DNA of 64,000 bases from Peromyscus leucopus (GCF_004664715.2 NC_051082.1:8872498-8936497); one strand, 5' to 3'. Positions 1 to 12,109 are shown, numbered from the stretch's first letter. Notes: generated by a model from the letters alone, not told the origin. Made by a program: numbers and translations.

Positions 1-369
1 CTTGAAATCAGGGGGCCGCTCCTCTGTGAAATCACCCTTCCCCGGAGCTCTTAGAAAGTCCTAGAAAGATGTGAAGATTCAAGGTCCGGACTCACATCCG
101 GAGCCTCTTGCTTCCTGTGGCGCCGGGAGGGGATCCTGACTTGCACACAAATGTGCCCTTTGTAAATAGCATCCCTGCCCTAGGGAAGATGGCCACAAGA
201 AACTCTGTGGCTTGTCAGAGAAGCCTCCAAATAATGGAGTCCATCGCTTTATCTCATTTCATCTCTGGTGAGTGCTGAGGAGAGAGGGTGTTCACACTGA
301 GCACACCTCATGACAAGGATAGAAGTACAAAGCCCGTGGTTCCCCTGTGGGTGTTATCATCCCTCCCCG

Positions 370-370
<1 letters not shown>

Positions 371-429
<59 letters not shown>
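371..429. repeat. (CA)n microsatellite
   Basis: About 29 uninterrupted CA units. The Thr-His open frames over it are artefacts. Confidence 0.97.
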
Positions 430-431
<2 letters not shown>

Positions 432-640
432 GTTCCCAATTTCACAGAGCCCTATGGCTTCCAGAGATTTCTGGTGACTTGATGTTTGAGATCACACACC
501 CTGGAGACTCAGGACAGTTTTACCAGGGCTTCTCTTTCTGAAGCTTCTGCTCTGAACTAGGTGGGCTTGCTGCCTCAGTTTCCTGATCTGTCCTGTGGGA
601 ATAGTCATAGAATCTCAGAGCTCCAGGAAAAGCATCACAC

Positions 641-1008
641 GGAGCTAGGGAGCCATCTCGGGCAATAAAGGGTTTGCCTCGCAAATGTGAGGACCTGGGT
701 TCCATCCCTGGGAACGCATGGAAAAAGCCGGGTGAGGTGTGCGTGCTGGGAGGCAGAGACAGGGAGGGGGATCCCTGGGGCTTGCTGGACAGCCAGCCTA
801 ACCTGAAGGGCAAGCTTCAAGTTCAATGAGGGACACTGTCTCAAAAGGGAGGAAGGGGGAGGGAGGGAGGGAGAGAAAAGAAAAAGAATGCAAAAAATAA
901 AATAAAATAATTTAAAAATGAAGTAAATGGATAATTCTGAGGAACAACACCAGAGCTTATCCTCTGGCCTCTACATGCACGTACACACACACACACACGC
1001 ACACGCAC

Positions 1009-1040
<32 letters not shown>

Positions 1041-1050
1041 GCACATTTAA
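641..1050 (+). mobile_element. ID_B1 / B4 SINE with CA-rich tail
   Basis: An ID-like head (GAGGACCTGGGTTCCATCCC) is joined to a B1-like body (AAGCCGGGTGAGG) and the B4 3' part (CCTCTGGCCTCTACATGCAC), ending in an imperfect CA/CGCA repeat from about 984. Confidence 0.8.
984..1047. repeat. (CA)n/(CGCA)n imperfect microsatellite
   Basis: Alternating CACA and CGCACA units at the 3' end of the preceding SINE. Methylated CpG decay or expansion may explain the mix. Confidence 0.9.
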
Positions 1051-2610
1051 GTGCACACATTCCCACCCATGTATTAAATGAGATGATTCAGCTAATGAAC
1101 ACTGCCTGGAAGCCTCTGCGTTGTCCCTGACAGTCTAGGTGGCCCTAGGTTACTGTCCCCCCAAATAGGATGCTCCTGACCTTCTTGGGGAGACTTCATA
1201 CACTTGATTAGAAGTGGTCCCAAGTCAGCAGAGTCCCTGCCCTGGAGCGGCAGGAGGTAGGAAGGGCCCGCACTGTGCCTCTCCACCAGCCAGCCCTGAC
1301 TACCTTGTCAGTGGGTCTCCCCCAAGCATGTTCTGTTTCTCTCAGTCTAGTCTGCTGTCATCTGTTACCTGTCTCCTTCGAGAGACTCTCCACTCTGAGC
1401 AAGGACTTCCCCTCTTGTCTGTAGCCGCACACACCGCGGTTGCATTTGAGGGGAAATCCAGCGCGTTCCAAGCCCTCACTTGCCGAGCTTGATTCGTTTT
1501 ACAGAAAGCAGCGCCTTCCACCGTGGAGCCTTCTGTCGGCCACAATATCAAACTCGGGATTTGATTTCTGTTTTTTAGCGCTTTTTCCTGCTGTATTTCT
1601 TTCTGCATCCGTTAGGGAGTTGGGGGGCGGGGCGTCTAGCTCTCTGTGTGGCGGTCTGAGGAGGCAGTGATAGGTTTCTTTTTGAAATACTGTCCTCTTG
1701 CATTTTTCATCGCTGTAATGAAATGCTTCCACCTGGGAAGTTTACAGAGATTAAAGGTTCATTCAGCTCGGGGCTCTGGAGGATGGGAAGTCCGGTAGTG
1801 TGCTTCCCATATCTGATGAGGACTTCATACTGTACAATGCAGAGCACACCATAAGAAACAGAGCAGGTGTGTTGTCTCTGATCGCTCCCTCTGTAGTAAC
1901 CTACCAACACAGGGGCCCACATTATGGCCTCACTGAATCCTAATTCCTCCCTAAGGCCCCACCCCCAAAGACCATTCGTGGGTAGGTTGAGGGGTTTAAA
2001 CTTAGAACACGTGAATTTGAGGGGATATAGCAGATAGCTGGAGTGTTCAAACCTAGTCCATTACAAGAGACTGGCTGGTCCAGCAAGTGGGTCTGTAGTA
2101 GCCGTGATGGGCAGGATCCTAGATAAGAATGCAGGCTAACCCTGGAGATGCTGAGAATGTAAGGATCTGGGCTCAGGGAAGAGCACATCCCAAGATGCCT
2201 TTGAACTGTGTCCCAGACTGTGCTGGGCCTCTCGGGGTGACAAAAGGCTACTGCTGCCTGCAGATCTCCAGTGAGCGGGAGGTCTCACCTCCCAGATGGC
2301 ATTTTCCGGTCTTGAATGTTCTCTCCCATCCAAGTGAGACCAGAGAGAGTGAATGTCACCAAGTATCCAACAGTGCCGGGTCATAGGATGGCGAGGAGAA
2401 TGCAGGATGGCCAGAACCACACATCTCAGGCCTTAAAGGGTCAGGGCAGCCAACTTCTGGCCACTCAACAGAGATCTCAGATCCAGCCCTAGGAAGACGG
2501 ACAACAGAAAGCCCACAGAGAATGCGAGTCTCCCTGTTCCTGCCTCCCCTCTCTGAGTCTGCAACAGTGCTTGGCAGGAGGAGAGCAAGACAGAGCTGAG
2601 TTATCAAAAG

Positions 2611-2850
2611 CTAAGCTCCAGGGTCAGGGGAGGTGTCCCAGGGGAGAAAGTACTTGCTTGCTGCACAAACATAAGGATCCAATTTGGGATCCATAGCAGC
2701 TGTGTAAACAACTGGAACTAAATACACATCTGGTGCTGGGTCAGCCGAATCAGTGAGTGACCCTGCCTCACAAAGTAAGGTGGGGAAACATCGAGAATGA
2801 CAGCCGATGTCAGTCTCTGGCTCCATGTGCATCAACCCCTCACAACACTT
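2611..2850 (+). mobile_element. Diverged B4-like SINE
   Basis: Weak resemblance to B4: AAAGTACTTGCTTGCTGCACAA near the start, GTGAGTGACCCTGCCTCA later, and CTGGCTCCATGTGCATC near the end. Confidence 0.5.
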
Positions 2851-4622
2851 GGCTCCTACTTGCAAATCCAAGATTCTCTCTCTTGAGGTCTAGCCTCAGC
2901 TCATTTCGGCACAATTTTTTTTTTCTTGCCCAGCTTGGACGTAAGTCTACCCCCCCAAGCAAGCCCTTCCTTAATGAAACTCCATAATTCTTCATTTCCT
3001 AGGCACACTCTGGGTTAAGCGGATGACAAACCGTCGGTACTTCCCGTTTTTATAAGCAGCTAACCTGGCATTTTTTTTATTATTATTATAAACTCCCAGA
3101 GTCCTGAGGTTTTAATATCTTCAGTGTTAGATTCATGGAAGACTTGGAAGTTGGAGATTGCCCGAGGCCAGAATTTGATGGAGTGTGCGGACTTGTTGCC
3201 TGGAATATGATTTATTGGCTCAGGGGAGGGAGAAGGAGCGTGGGACAATTAAATGGGACTCGAGTGTTGCAAAGTTGGGGCAAGGATGCTGAGTCGAGCG
3301 AACAGCAGACATTTGTAAATCTCCCTGACAGCTGCGGAGCTTTAAAAATAACAATTGATTTAAAAAATCCAACTGCCCTGGGAGCTCAAGGAAGTGGGAG
3401 CCCGGGACTGTTCCGCCTAGCCCTGACTTGGAAAATTCAACACTGAAACAAGCTTTAGGCAGCCTGCCCTTGACTGGGTTACTCAAACACCCTAGGTGGC
3501 ATCCTATCTCAGGGCTGTGCACTGGTGGCCTGGCAACTGGGACTCTTTCTCCCTATTTTTTTTTTTTGTTACCTGCCCAGCTTCTTCATTAATCTCTTAG
3601 TGTCAAGGTGGCCCCCCCAGAGTGGCCTTCTGCAAGGCGACTTTATCACCTGAACCATACACATCCCCAGCCCCAGGGGTGACAATTTTTATCAATATCT
3701 AAGAGTCACGACCCATGTAGTACATGCCCTGGCCAGAGAGGACAGCTACCGGGTGCCACGAATCAGCACTACCTGCTTGCTGGATGAGTGTCTCATTGCC
3801 GCTGTCACAAATAGCCAGAAACTTGGAGACTGAAAGAGTAAAAATCTATCTTGGGTGTCAGCTGTCCAAATGGGACTCCCTGGGTTAAAATCCTGAGACT
3901 CTATGAGTTAAAATCCCAGTGTGGACAGGGCTGTGTTCTCCCAGGTGCTCCTGGGAGAGACCCTCTGCCAGATTCTCTGGCTTCTGGCACTGTGGTGCAT
4001 CCTATGGAACTGTCTGAGTCCGTGCTGGTGGTCTAGATTCGTGATGCATTTCTCTGCCCCCCCCCCCAACTCTCAGAGCTGCCCCTGCCTCTTTGTTTCT
4101 GTCCCTTTGGAGCCACCACGATTCAGAATTGTCCCATCACCTCACCTTGAATCGGTCACATCCGCAACGCCCTGCCAACTCCGTGGGACACTGTGGTTTG
4201 GGGATCACTGTGTTAGCGTTCAGAGGTGGTTACCCCCCAAAAGACCAGCACCATCCTCTCTCTCCCCCATCATCCACACCTGCTCTGGGTCCCTTGGGCT
4301 TGGTGATGAGGAGTCAGGCACAGAGAGAGGAAGTCAACCCGTCGTGGCTCCTATCTGTGTCTATGAGACCATTCGGACAGAGACCCTTAAAGGTTGACCT
4401 TGCAGGATGGGCTTGGCTCGTTTCTGACACACAACACAGATTTTCCACTCCAGAGCCATCTTGGCTAAAGGCTTGCTGTACTTCTTGGATTAAAAGTTCC
4501 AGGCAGCTTTGGGGCTGCTGCCAGCGGCCAGGCTAGAGGGGGTGGGGCGGCCTGGAGAGAAGGCAACACACTAGTCTTCGTGCCTCTATTTAGAGAAAGT
4601 GTTACTCAGAGATACCAAGGTA

Positions 4623-4640
4623 TGTGTGTGTGAGTGTGTG

Positions 4641-4697
<57 letters not shown>
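4623..4697. repeat. (TG)n microsatellite
   Basis: 75 bp of TG with two interruptions (GAG and TTT). Confidence 0.97.
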
Positions 4698-4699
<2 letters not shown>

Positions 4700-5028
4700 C
4701 CACACCGCCTCAGACACTAAAGGAGAACCAGTTAAGCCCATGAGTTACTGAAGCACCTTGTACTGACCTCCATATTAATGCTCCCGAGCATAGCAGACTC
4801 CATTAATCTTCATTGCCTTTGATGATAATGGTAGAGATGTCACAGCTGTACTTAACTGAAGATCTATGTGCACCGGGGTCTCAGAGGAAGGTGCCGTGGA
4901 GCAAAAGATGGGCTCCTAGAGCGTAAGGGCCCGATCCAAGAAGCCCAGATCCCAGTACCAGCTCCGGACAAAGGAGAGATATTGACACAGCCATGTTCTT
5001 GGCAGCATTGGCCAAGACATGAATGCTG

Positions 5029-5400
5029 GTTAGTTCTAACTGTCAACTTGGTACAGCCTAGACTTACCTGGGAAGAAAGTTGCAATGAGGGCCTTGTCAG
5101 CAACAAGTTGACCCATGGGCATGTCTGTGGGGGTTGCCTTGATGGCTAACTGAAGTGGGACGATCCACCCTGAATGTGGGCTGCACCCGGGCTGGGGCCT
5201 GGACCCTGTAAGAGTAGAGAGAATTGAGTAGCCAGCAAGATGTGTTTCTCCTCTTCCCACCCATGATGGCGGGTATGACGTGACCTGTTTCTTCCTTGAC
5301 CACTCCTCAGTGAGGAACTGTGACCTGGACTTGTAAGCAGGATAAAGGGTGTCACGGCAACAGAAATGGAACTGGAAGAACATGGGACCAACCCCAGTCT
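5029..5400 (+). mobile_element. Unassigned rodent interspersed repeat
   Basis: The segment starting near TAACTGTCAACTTGGTACAG and containing GGGCATGTCTGTGGGGGTTG resembles a repeat common in rodent genomes. I cannot assign it to a class from memory. Confidence 0.45.
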
Positions 5401-5562
5401 TCTGGTGAACAAAAGGGATGCTCTTCAGCCTTTGAAAGAGGAGACTCTTCCCTTTACAACAACAGCCATGAGCCCAAGGACGCTATGCTTGGTGGATGGA
5501 GGCAGACACAGAAGATGACTACCATGTCGTCTTACATGGAGAGCCTTCAAAAGCCAAGCTCA

Positions 5563-5756
5563 ACCAAGCGTGGTGGTGTGCGTCTGTAATCACAGCACTT
5601 GGGGGTGCTGAGGTAGGAGGATCTGGAGTTCCAAGCCAGCCTGGGCTACCCAGAGAGATGCTTTCTCAAAATCCAAGGGCTGGGGATGTCCCTTAGCAGC
5701 AGAGTAATTACCTAGCATGCAGAAGTTGGATTCCTACACTAAAGCAAAAGAGGAAA
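5563..5756 (+). mobile_element. B1 followed by ID-like segment
   Basis: Diagnostic B1 words GTGGTGTGCGTCTGTAATC, GCCAGCCTGGGCTACC, then GGCTGGGGATGTCCCTTAGC, typical of an ID/B4-type 3' part. Confidence 0.75.
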
Positions 5757-6085
5757 AAAATTCAAACTCTTGGAAAAGGAAAGGGATGAGGACTGGCCAG
5801 AGGCTAGGGGAAGGTGAGAGAACTGGAGAGATGTTGGTCTAAGGACACAAAATTTCTTATAACCGAGTTCAAGGTGTCCGTTGTTTGTCATGGTAACTTT
5901 GGTTGGTATGCTTATATATGCGATAATCACTAAGAACAGTGTTTATTTTCAGCCCAAAATTAATATGTTTAGAGTACATATGCTAATAAGCTTGGATTAG
6001 TCATTCTTCAATATATATTCATCAAAATATACTGTGTGCAATTAATAAATGCAATTTTTAACTTTCCAAATGTAAAGAATCATCT

Positions 6086-6300
6086 CAGCTGGACCTGGTG
6101 GCAAAGGCTATAATCCCAGCTACTTGAGGAACTAAGGCAGGGAGATGCCTGGCCTGCAGAGGGAGTTCAAGGCCAGCCTGGGCCACTTAGGGGGACCCTA
6201 GCTGAAAATAAAAAGTCAAAAAAGGCAAGAACTGGGGACATAGCTCAGTTGTAGGGTGCTTGTCTGACCTGCATGGAGTCCTGGGGTCCCTCCTCAGTCA
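6086..6300 (+). mobile_element. B1 followed by ID-like segment
   Basis: TATAATCCCAGCTACTTGAGG and AAGGCCAGCCTGGGCC mark an old B1; ACTGGGGACATAGCTCAGTT marks the joined ID-like part. Confidence 0.75.
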
Positions 6301-6564
6301 CTACAACAACAAATCCTCTTGGACACTCTTTGAAGTAGAGGTGAGACCACGTTGCAGAGACTCAAGGTTCCCTCCCTCAGAACATGCGCTGTTGATGCGC
6401 CACCAAGAAAGATGGACGACACCAATGCTACTCTGCCCTGCCACTCACGGCGAGACACACTCTGCTTCCTGAGATGTTACATATGAACGTGCATCTCGGA
6501 GTCTTTGAAACACCAATGAGAACACCGCCCCTCCTAACCATGACAGACGCTGGCTGCCTTGAAG

Positions 6565-6650
6565 GCCCTCAGCATGTGTTAACTCCATCTTACAGATGAG
6601 GATACCGTGGCTTGTGTCAATTCAGATGTCACAAAGCTGGCTGTAAATAA
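6565..6650 (-). mobile_element. Possible MIR fragment
   Basis: CTTACAGATGAGGATACCG and CACAAAGCTGGC match the antisense MIR core. It is short and old. Confidence 0.4.
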
Positions 6651-7114
6651 CCGTAGAGATGTGGGATCAGGTGATATCTTTTGCCCTCCAGATGCCCGGC
6701 CCTTCTAATGGCTTCGAAACACTGTGCACTCACTCAGTGGGAGAAAAGCTGGGAGACGTTTATGTGTGTGTTGACACCTCAACTGTGCGTGGGAGTGGCT
6801 CTTTCCTATGTGTGTGTTGACATCATGGCTGTGTGGGTGAGTTTGTGCTCCCCCCCTGGATCTCAGCATCTGGTCCTATAAAACAGGAAGGTGACAGAGA
6901 CAGACCTTGCAAGTCTGGGAGGATTCAGAGAGGTCACACTCGTCCCGAGGATGCACTCAACAAACTCACCTCTTCTCCCTCCCGTCCTCACTTCCTACCC
7001 CAGAAGCAGCTGTTAAGGCCTCAGAGCCAGACGCTTCCGTAGACATTTGAGCTGACTGGATTTTCTCACCTCAGCCACCCCAGAGGTCAATTTGGGTAGG
7101 AGCTGTCCACCTTG

Positions 7115-7315
7115 GTTCTTTTGAGACAGGGTCTCTCATTGGCTTGAGCCTCCTCCATTAGACTATCTGGCCAGCAAGCTCAGGAGCCTGCTTGTCTCTG
7201 CCTCCCCAACACCAGCATTACAAGTGTGGGTTCTGGGGAATCAAACTTGGGTCCTTGAGTTTACAAGGCAAACATTTTACCTACTTAGCCATCTCCCCAA
7301 TTTCCCTCACATATT
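7115..7315 (-). mobile_element. B4 / ID_B1 SINE, reverse strand
   Basis: TTGAGACAGGGTCTCTCATT, TGGCCAGCAAGCTCAGGAGC and TTACCTACTTAGCCATCTCC are the reverse complement of the B4 family. Confidence 0.75.
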
Positions 7316-7446
7316 TTTAAAGTTTTTTTTTCAAGTGATGATGTACCTGCCAAGGTGTCCGTCTCATCAGGGCACAACACAGTGGTTGTCTGTGTTATCT
7401 GCTCCTGGAGACAAATGTGGAGCCTAGCTGGCCCCAGCCCCTGATG

Positions 7447-7448
<2 letters not shown>

Positions 7449-7504
<56 letters not shown>

Positions 7505-7661
7505 GACAGATATGCACACAGACATACAAACACACTCAGACACACACATACACACGTATGCACACATGCATACACGCGCATGCACACACGCAGAGACAGA
7601 TATGCACACAGACACACAGACAGACAAACATACTCAGAAACACACACAGACACACAGACAC
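7449..7661. repeat. (CA)n then imperfect CACAGA-rich tract
   Basis: Perfect CA from 7449 to 7502, then degenerate CACAGACA units with a duplicated AGACAGATATGCACACAGAC block (about 7505 and 7594). Confidence 0.9.
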
Positions 7662-7857
7662 TGGCATCACTCCGCTGGCTTCCAGCACACAGGCCAGTGG
7701 TAGAATCTTCCGGCAGTCTCCTGAGGCTGGCTCCCACCCCGTGAGCTTCATCCTGCCTTCTGCCATCTGCTTGTTTTACACAGTGTGGTGTGACTATGTT
7801 TTGTCGTGTGGCTCCTTCCTAGTGTCCCCAGTGTCTGCTGATGAACACGGGTTGTTT

Positions 7858-8110
7858 CTTAGCTCCCGCTGCTATAACCAAGTGCCGTGGACCAGTTAGC
7901 TTATAAAGAACAGAAACTTTGTCATCTATCTGGAAGCCGAAGTCTGAGACTAAGAGGCCAGGGCAGGCCCGCTTTGGCAAGGACTCCCCATGTTACAGAC
8001 TGCCACCTTCATACTGTGTTCTTGCACAGTGTGAAGTCACGAACTCTCTGGGGAAACTTCCTTAAGGGTCCTCTCCCATCATCCCGTCGTCACCTCTGTT
8101 GGGTCACACA
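7858..8110 (+). mobile_element. Unassigned old interspersed repeat
   Basis: GCTGCTATAACCAAGTGCCG...CTTATAAAGAACAGAAA resembles a repeat family in which this start is typical; a related start occurs at 15478. Class not assigned. Confidence 0.35.
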
Positions 8111-8889
8111 TTGGGGGTCAAGGGTATCAGTGTAAGAACTATATAAAGGCCACAGTTTTTAAGGCCCTGACAAATTGCTCCCAGTCTGGGGTAAAGGTAG
8201 AAGCATTACTATTAGACTCTTATGATGTTGTGGTTCGTATTTGAAGGTAAGTGTGGGTATGTGTCTGCTGGGCATGTATCCAGGCATCATCTGCATATTT
8301 GGCATTTGTAAATGAGCCAAATCATGGCTGCACCGGCGTCCACTGTGGCCAGTACTGCTACTTGCTCAGCAGCCCCGTTTACTTAACATCGTGAAGACAG
8401 GAAGCAGACCCTGTCCATGGTGGCCAGGAAGGAACAGGCACAAAGACAGGGTTTCCTATGGTCACCCTGAGCTGTAGATGCTGGGAGTCTTGGAGAATGG
8501 TGCAATTATTTGCTCTTCTGTGTGCCTCAGGGAGAGCTCTGGTCTGTAATGAGTGTAGGTGGCCGCTGGAGAACGAGGTATCCAGGGGAGGGAATCCACC
8601 CACAGTCTTCCATCTCTGATACTTAAATGTCGACAGAGCAAAACTGGATGCTCGCTCGGCCCGCCCTTCCTCCACCTCTGCCGCAGAGGCCCGGCAAACT
8701 TGCCGCTGTGCCGCAAAGAGGGGGCAGCCTTGACTCATCTTAGACTGCCTCCTGCCGATGCACCGGGCGACCTTGGCTCAGTGAACCAAACCGCCTGTGA
8801 GTCAGCTGCTCTCGAAACCTCGCCCTGGGCAGGTGAAGAAAGGAATCTTCCTCGAAGATCATGCCTCTAGGTAGCATTTGGGATGGTGA

Positions 8890-8985
8890 GTGGATGGACA
8901 GACGGACAGACAGACAGATGGGCACACTAGAGAGGCAGGTTGGCAGACAGATGGGCAGGCAGAAGTGATCCACAGACAGATACAT
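8890..8985. repeat. GACA-rich degenerate repeat
   Basis: GGACAGACGGACAGACAGAC followed by decayed GGCAGACAGATG copies. Confidence 0.7.
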
Positions 8986-9289
8986 CATTTCTCCATTTGC
9001 ACACACGATTGTAAAGGCCATGGGGACCTACTGTGTGTTGTACATGGAGCAGCACCTACATTTTTACACACCTGAATCCTGATGAAGCAGGAAGTGCCGC
9101 CCCCATTTTATGAGGACTCAGGGTCATATGGCTACTATGGGACAGATCAGAAGCCTAATTCCATAGGGTGTGACTCTTGTCCCCTAACCAGTGGGGATGG
9201 ACTTCGCTTCAGATGCCAGACGCCAGGAGGGACTCTATCTCATTCGGTCCATATATTAATCTACAAAGGAGGTTTGCTCTGATGCATGA

Positions 9290-9372
9290 GGACACTCTAG
9301 CCCAGAGAGACTGAGTGACCCCATCCCAAGACCTTTCAGTAAGCAAGACGCAGAGTCAGGATTTGAACTGGG
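9290..9372 (-). mobile_element. Possible MIR fragment
   Basis: CAGAGAGACTGAGTGACC...GTCAGGATTTGAACTGGG fits the reverse MIR core (unspliced tRNA-derived part). Confidence 0.5.
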
Positions 9373-9608
9373 ATTCCTCATACCATCACCCTTACTTCTA
9401 CCCCAGGAATACAAGTCCAGCCTGAAACAAAGCCCGGGCAAACACCATGCCCGGAGTGCTTTAGCAATAAAGCTATAAATGAAAAGAAAGGCATTCAAGC
9501 TGTTAATTTTATAGAGATGGAAAATTAATTACCATAATGACTTCCATACTTCTTTTAGGCAATGCTGGCTTCTGGGGACTGGGGACGCTCTAGTGAATAC
9601 AGAACTCA

Positions 9609-9627
9609 TTCCTTCCTTCCTTCCTTC
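9609..9627. repeat. (CCTT)n short tandem repeat
   Basis: Four to five CCTT units. Confidence 0.8.
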
Positions 9628-9886
9628 ACTTCACTCATTTCTTGGGTGACTCCTCACAGCACCTGCTCTGTATACATCAGGAGATAAACTCGCCAGGAAC
9701 GTTGAGATGGAGGGACGGGCAGACTGCAGTGTGAAAAGGTGTCGCCGCTGCCGCACAATGTCCTTTCATCCCGTCAATTCATCTTCAACTACCAGCCCTT
9801 GAAGTAAACTCAATGAGGCTGCAAATGGGTTGAGCACCCTCCATCTAGGCAGGTGCCTGATTGGGTGACATTGTCCTCTTGACACG

Positions 9887-9902
9887 CCCCCCCCCCCCCC
9901 CC
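9887..9902. repeat. 16-C homopolymer
   Basis: Uninterrupted run of 16 C. Its length may be affected by sequencing error. Confidence 0.9.
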
Positions 9903-10094
9903 GGTGAAAAGGCTCAATGGACCATTTGCTGATGGCGCTCAGTGCCCAGCAGTCACAGTTTCACTGCTCCTTCATCCCCGTCCCCACACAGGGACTCCCA
10001 GCTGGGACAGATGGCAGACAGTGCCGTCTGAGTGGCGTCTGAGGGCCCAGGAGTTATTGGTTTGCGACAGCTCTCCTTTGAGACGCTGGATGGG

Positions 10095-10232
10095 AGCCAG
10101 GCATGATGGCACAGGTCTGCAGTCCCAGCAGCTAGGAGGCTGAGCAGGAGGACCATGAGCAAGGCCAGCCTGAGCTATGCGGTGAGTTACAGGATAGCCT
10201 GGCTATATGGTGAGAGTCTGTCTCCAAAAGAG
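10095..10232 (+). mobile_element. B1-like SINE
   Basis: GCCAGGCATGATGGCACAGG and AAGGCCAGCCTGAGCTATG, ending CTGTCTCC. Confidence 0.7.
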
Positions 10233-10235
10233 CCA

Positions 10236-10560
10236 GGGAGGCTGGAAATATGACTCGTTTGGTTCGGTGCTGGCCTTAGAAGCTTGCGGGCCTGCGTTCA
10301 ATCTCCTAGAACCCGTATAAAAAAGATACATACGATCTCAGCGCTAGGGAGGCAGGAAAGGGCTGGTTCCTGGGACTCACCAACCAGCCAGCCTAGTCTA
10401 CTTAGTGAGATCCTGTCTCAAAAAACAAAAGTGTCCGGCACCTGAGAAATGACAGCCAAAGTTGTCGTCTGATGCCCATGTGCGTGTGCACACAAGTAGA
10501 TGTGCACCTGTACATGCACACGTGCAACTGCTTACACACACATAAACATGCATGCACTGT
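10236..10560 (+). mobile_element. B4 / ID_B1 SINE
   Basis: GGCTGGAAATATGACTCG head, CCAGCCAGCCTAGTCTAC body and GAGAAATGACAGCCAAAGTTG tail, followed by a (GA)n run at 10565-10585. Confidence 0.75.
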
Positions 10561-10617
10561 ATGCAGAGAGAGAGAGAGAGAGAGACCCTAGGTTGAGGGA
10601 CAGGCAGGCCCACTGTC

Positions 10618-10985
10618 TTCCCACTGTCCTATTGCTGTGAAGAGACACCGTGACCAAGGCAACTATTACAAGAGAAAGCCATTCGTTGGGAGCTGGCGTC
10701 CAGTTTCGGAGGTTTAGTCCGTTATCATCACGGAAGAAAGCCTGGCAGCATGCAGGCAGACACCGGCGTGGTTGCTGAGGACTGCGTCCTGATCCTTAGG
10801 CGGAGATGGGGTGGGGTGGGCCTGGGCCTGACATGGTCTTTTGAAACCTCAAAGCCCACCTCCAGGGACGTACTTCCTCAAACAAGGCCACACCTCCTAG
10901 TCCTTTCTAAGGCTTTCCAAGAGTTCTCCATTCCGGTGACTAAGCATTCCACTATATGAGAGGCCGTTCTGATGGCCACCACAGA
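10618..10985 (+). mobile_element. Unassigned rodent repeat (GCTGTGAAGAGACACC type)
   Basis: TATTGCTGTGAAGAGACACC...TTATCATCACGG...CAAGGCCACACCTCCTAG. The same family recurs at 16715 and partly at 12110, 14610 and 37450. I recognise it as a frequent rodent repeat but do not assign its class. Confidence 0.6.
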
Positions 10986-11243
10986 CACTGCTGGACCTGG
11001 CTGGATCTGGCAGGGGTCGACATGACAGGAAGTATCTGATATTACTAAGGGATCTACAAAGACAACTTTGCAGATTGCCACCCAGAACCAGCTCTGGGGT
11101 CGGGCGCAAGGCCCAGGAAGGTCACATTGGCGCCATGGTGACACATCCTCTCGGTTCTTCGTGACTTCTGATGACTGTCGTGGGCCGCCTTCCTCACCAC
11201 GGCCAGCCATTTCCCTGACTGACCCCGTTCTTTTGCCTTGCAG

Positions 11244-11340
11244 CCTCTGTAAGGGACGGACGCTCTACTCTGTGGTGAGGGACGCCAAGATTGTCCTGGA
11301 TGTCAACAAAACCAGGCAGATCGCACAAGAAATTGTGAAG
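11244..11340 (+). CDS. KSR2: KSR2 coding exon, hinge-distal part of pseudokinase domain (first exon in window)
   Basis: KSR2 is a brain-enriched scaffold and pseudokinase that brings RAF, MEK and ERK together. This 97-bp exon is bounded by TTGCCTTGCAG and AAG/GTACTG. Its first base completes a codon begun in the previous, unseen exon; then come 32 codons, ending in phase 0. The peptide starts [15 protein letters not shown] and ends [10 protein letters not shown], which is the segment just after the kinase hinge (helix alpha-D) and most of helix alpha-E. It joins without a break to GMGYLHAKG in the next exon. KSR1 has a similar gene structure, but the sequence as recalled from the family fits KSR2, especially the downstream exons. 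The preceding exon, expected to encode the hinge and alpha-C region, was not found in the upstream 11.2 kb. Confidence 0.95.
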
Positions 11341-11434
11341 GTACTGTGAGTTCTGGGGCCCCTACCTGGACCTTACAAAGACCCGGCCTGCTCCGGCGGT
11401 TTAGACCACAAGTCTGGTGCCCCGGCCAGCGGGG

Positions 11435-11829
11435 TGTCAACGGGGGTGACCCACCTGCGGGAAAGAATGAAAGGGACAGGGAAGACACAAAAGGACGACA
11501 GCAAGACAGGGTTCTGATCAAGCTGCAAATTTTATTCTCCTCAGCAAGGCTTATATAGCATGAGAGGGGGCAGGAAGGAGGGAAGGGGTGCACGATGTGC
11601 CGTACGTGCAGGTGAAGGGGGACGTGCAGGTGTAGGGCTACGTGCAAGTCTGCAAGTCGTGAGGCTGCTAGGTGGTAAGGTCACTCACTGGTCAGGGCCC
11701 ATTGTCCTGTTGCTATGCTACCTGACCTGCCTGACCTGTTCTTTATCTTTGGGGACATCTGGTTTAGGGCAGGGGCTTGTTCTCTGGCCTAGCTAGTACT
11801 TTTCCATGGTCCATGTTTGGTCCCTGACA
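11435..11829 (-). mobile_element. Solo-like ERV LTR, ERVK-type, antisense to KSR2
   Basis: On the minus strand this reads TGTCAGGGACC at its start and CCCGTTGACA at its end, with a TATA-like GCTATATAAGCC and the polyadenylation signal AATAAA followed by TTTGCAGC. These features and the TG...CA ends mark a retroviral LTR of about 395 bp. No internal retroviral genes and no clear target duplication are seen. The GC-rich sequence next to it (CCCCGCTGGCCGGGGCACC on the minus strand) may be a remnant beyond the LTR. Confidence 0.7.
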
Positions 11830-12109
11830 GTCTGGAACTCAAAGACGTTAGATTTAGTCTGAAAACCCCCGGGGGGTATGTACAAAAGATCTGTGAAGAT
11901 GCGCCCTTAGGAATACTGCCTCAACCTCTGTTTTCTGGCTGGTACCTCATGGTCATGATCCCTGCATACAGGTGATGGCCCGTGGGTACAGATAAGCCAC
12001 TCAGTTCTCTTGGGTAGTGAGTACATCAGAAACTTCTGAGTCCGCTGCTAGAAGCAGCTGATGGTAGGAAAGGCAGGGCACAGCAGCCCAGTTCATGACA
12101 GGAATATGG

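Larger units (their letters stand above)
1..11243 (+). other. KSR2: Partial KSR2 intron upstream of the first visible exon
   Basis: No KSR2 exon was recognised here; I looked for the hinge and alpha-C coding segment and did not find it. The content is SINEs (ID_B1/B4 at 641 and 10236, B1/ID composites at 5563 and 6086, inverted B4 at 7115), unassigned rodent repeats at 5029, 7858 and 10618, old MIR fragments, and (CA)n/(TG)n tracts at 371, 984, 4623 and 7449. The parts 1062-2610, 2850-5028 and 8110-10090 are mostly unique. Short open frames do not look coding. Confidence 0.8.

Noticed and set aside
3921..4536. Frames of 147-158 residues
   Set aside because: Two overlapping frames in unique intronic DNA with no motif and no exon signals.
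7285..7899. Frames of 150-160 residues rich in TH or CV
   Set aside because: CA microsatellite translation in both directions.
1..11243. Earlier KSR2 kinase exon
   Set aside because: No segment resembling the hinge or alpha-C coding region was found; it is likely upstream of the window.
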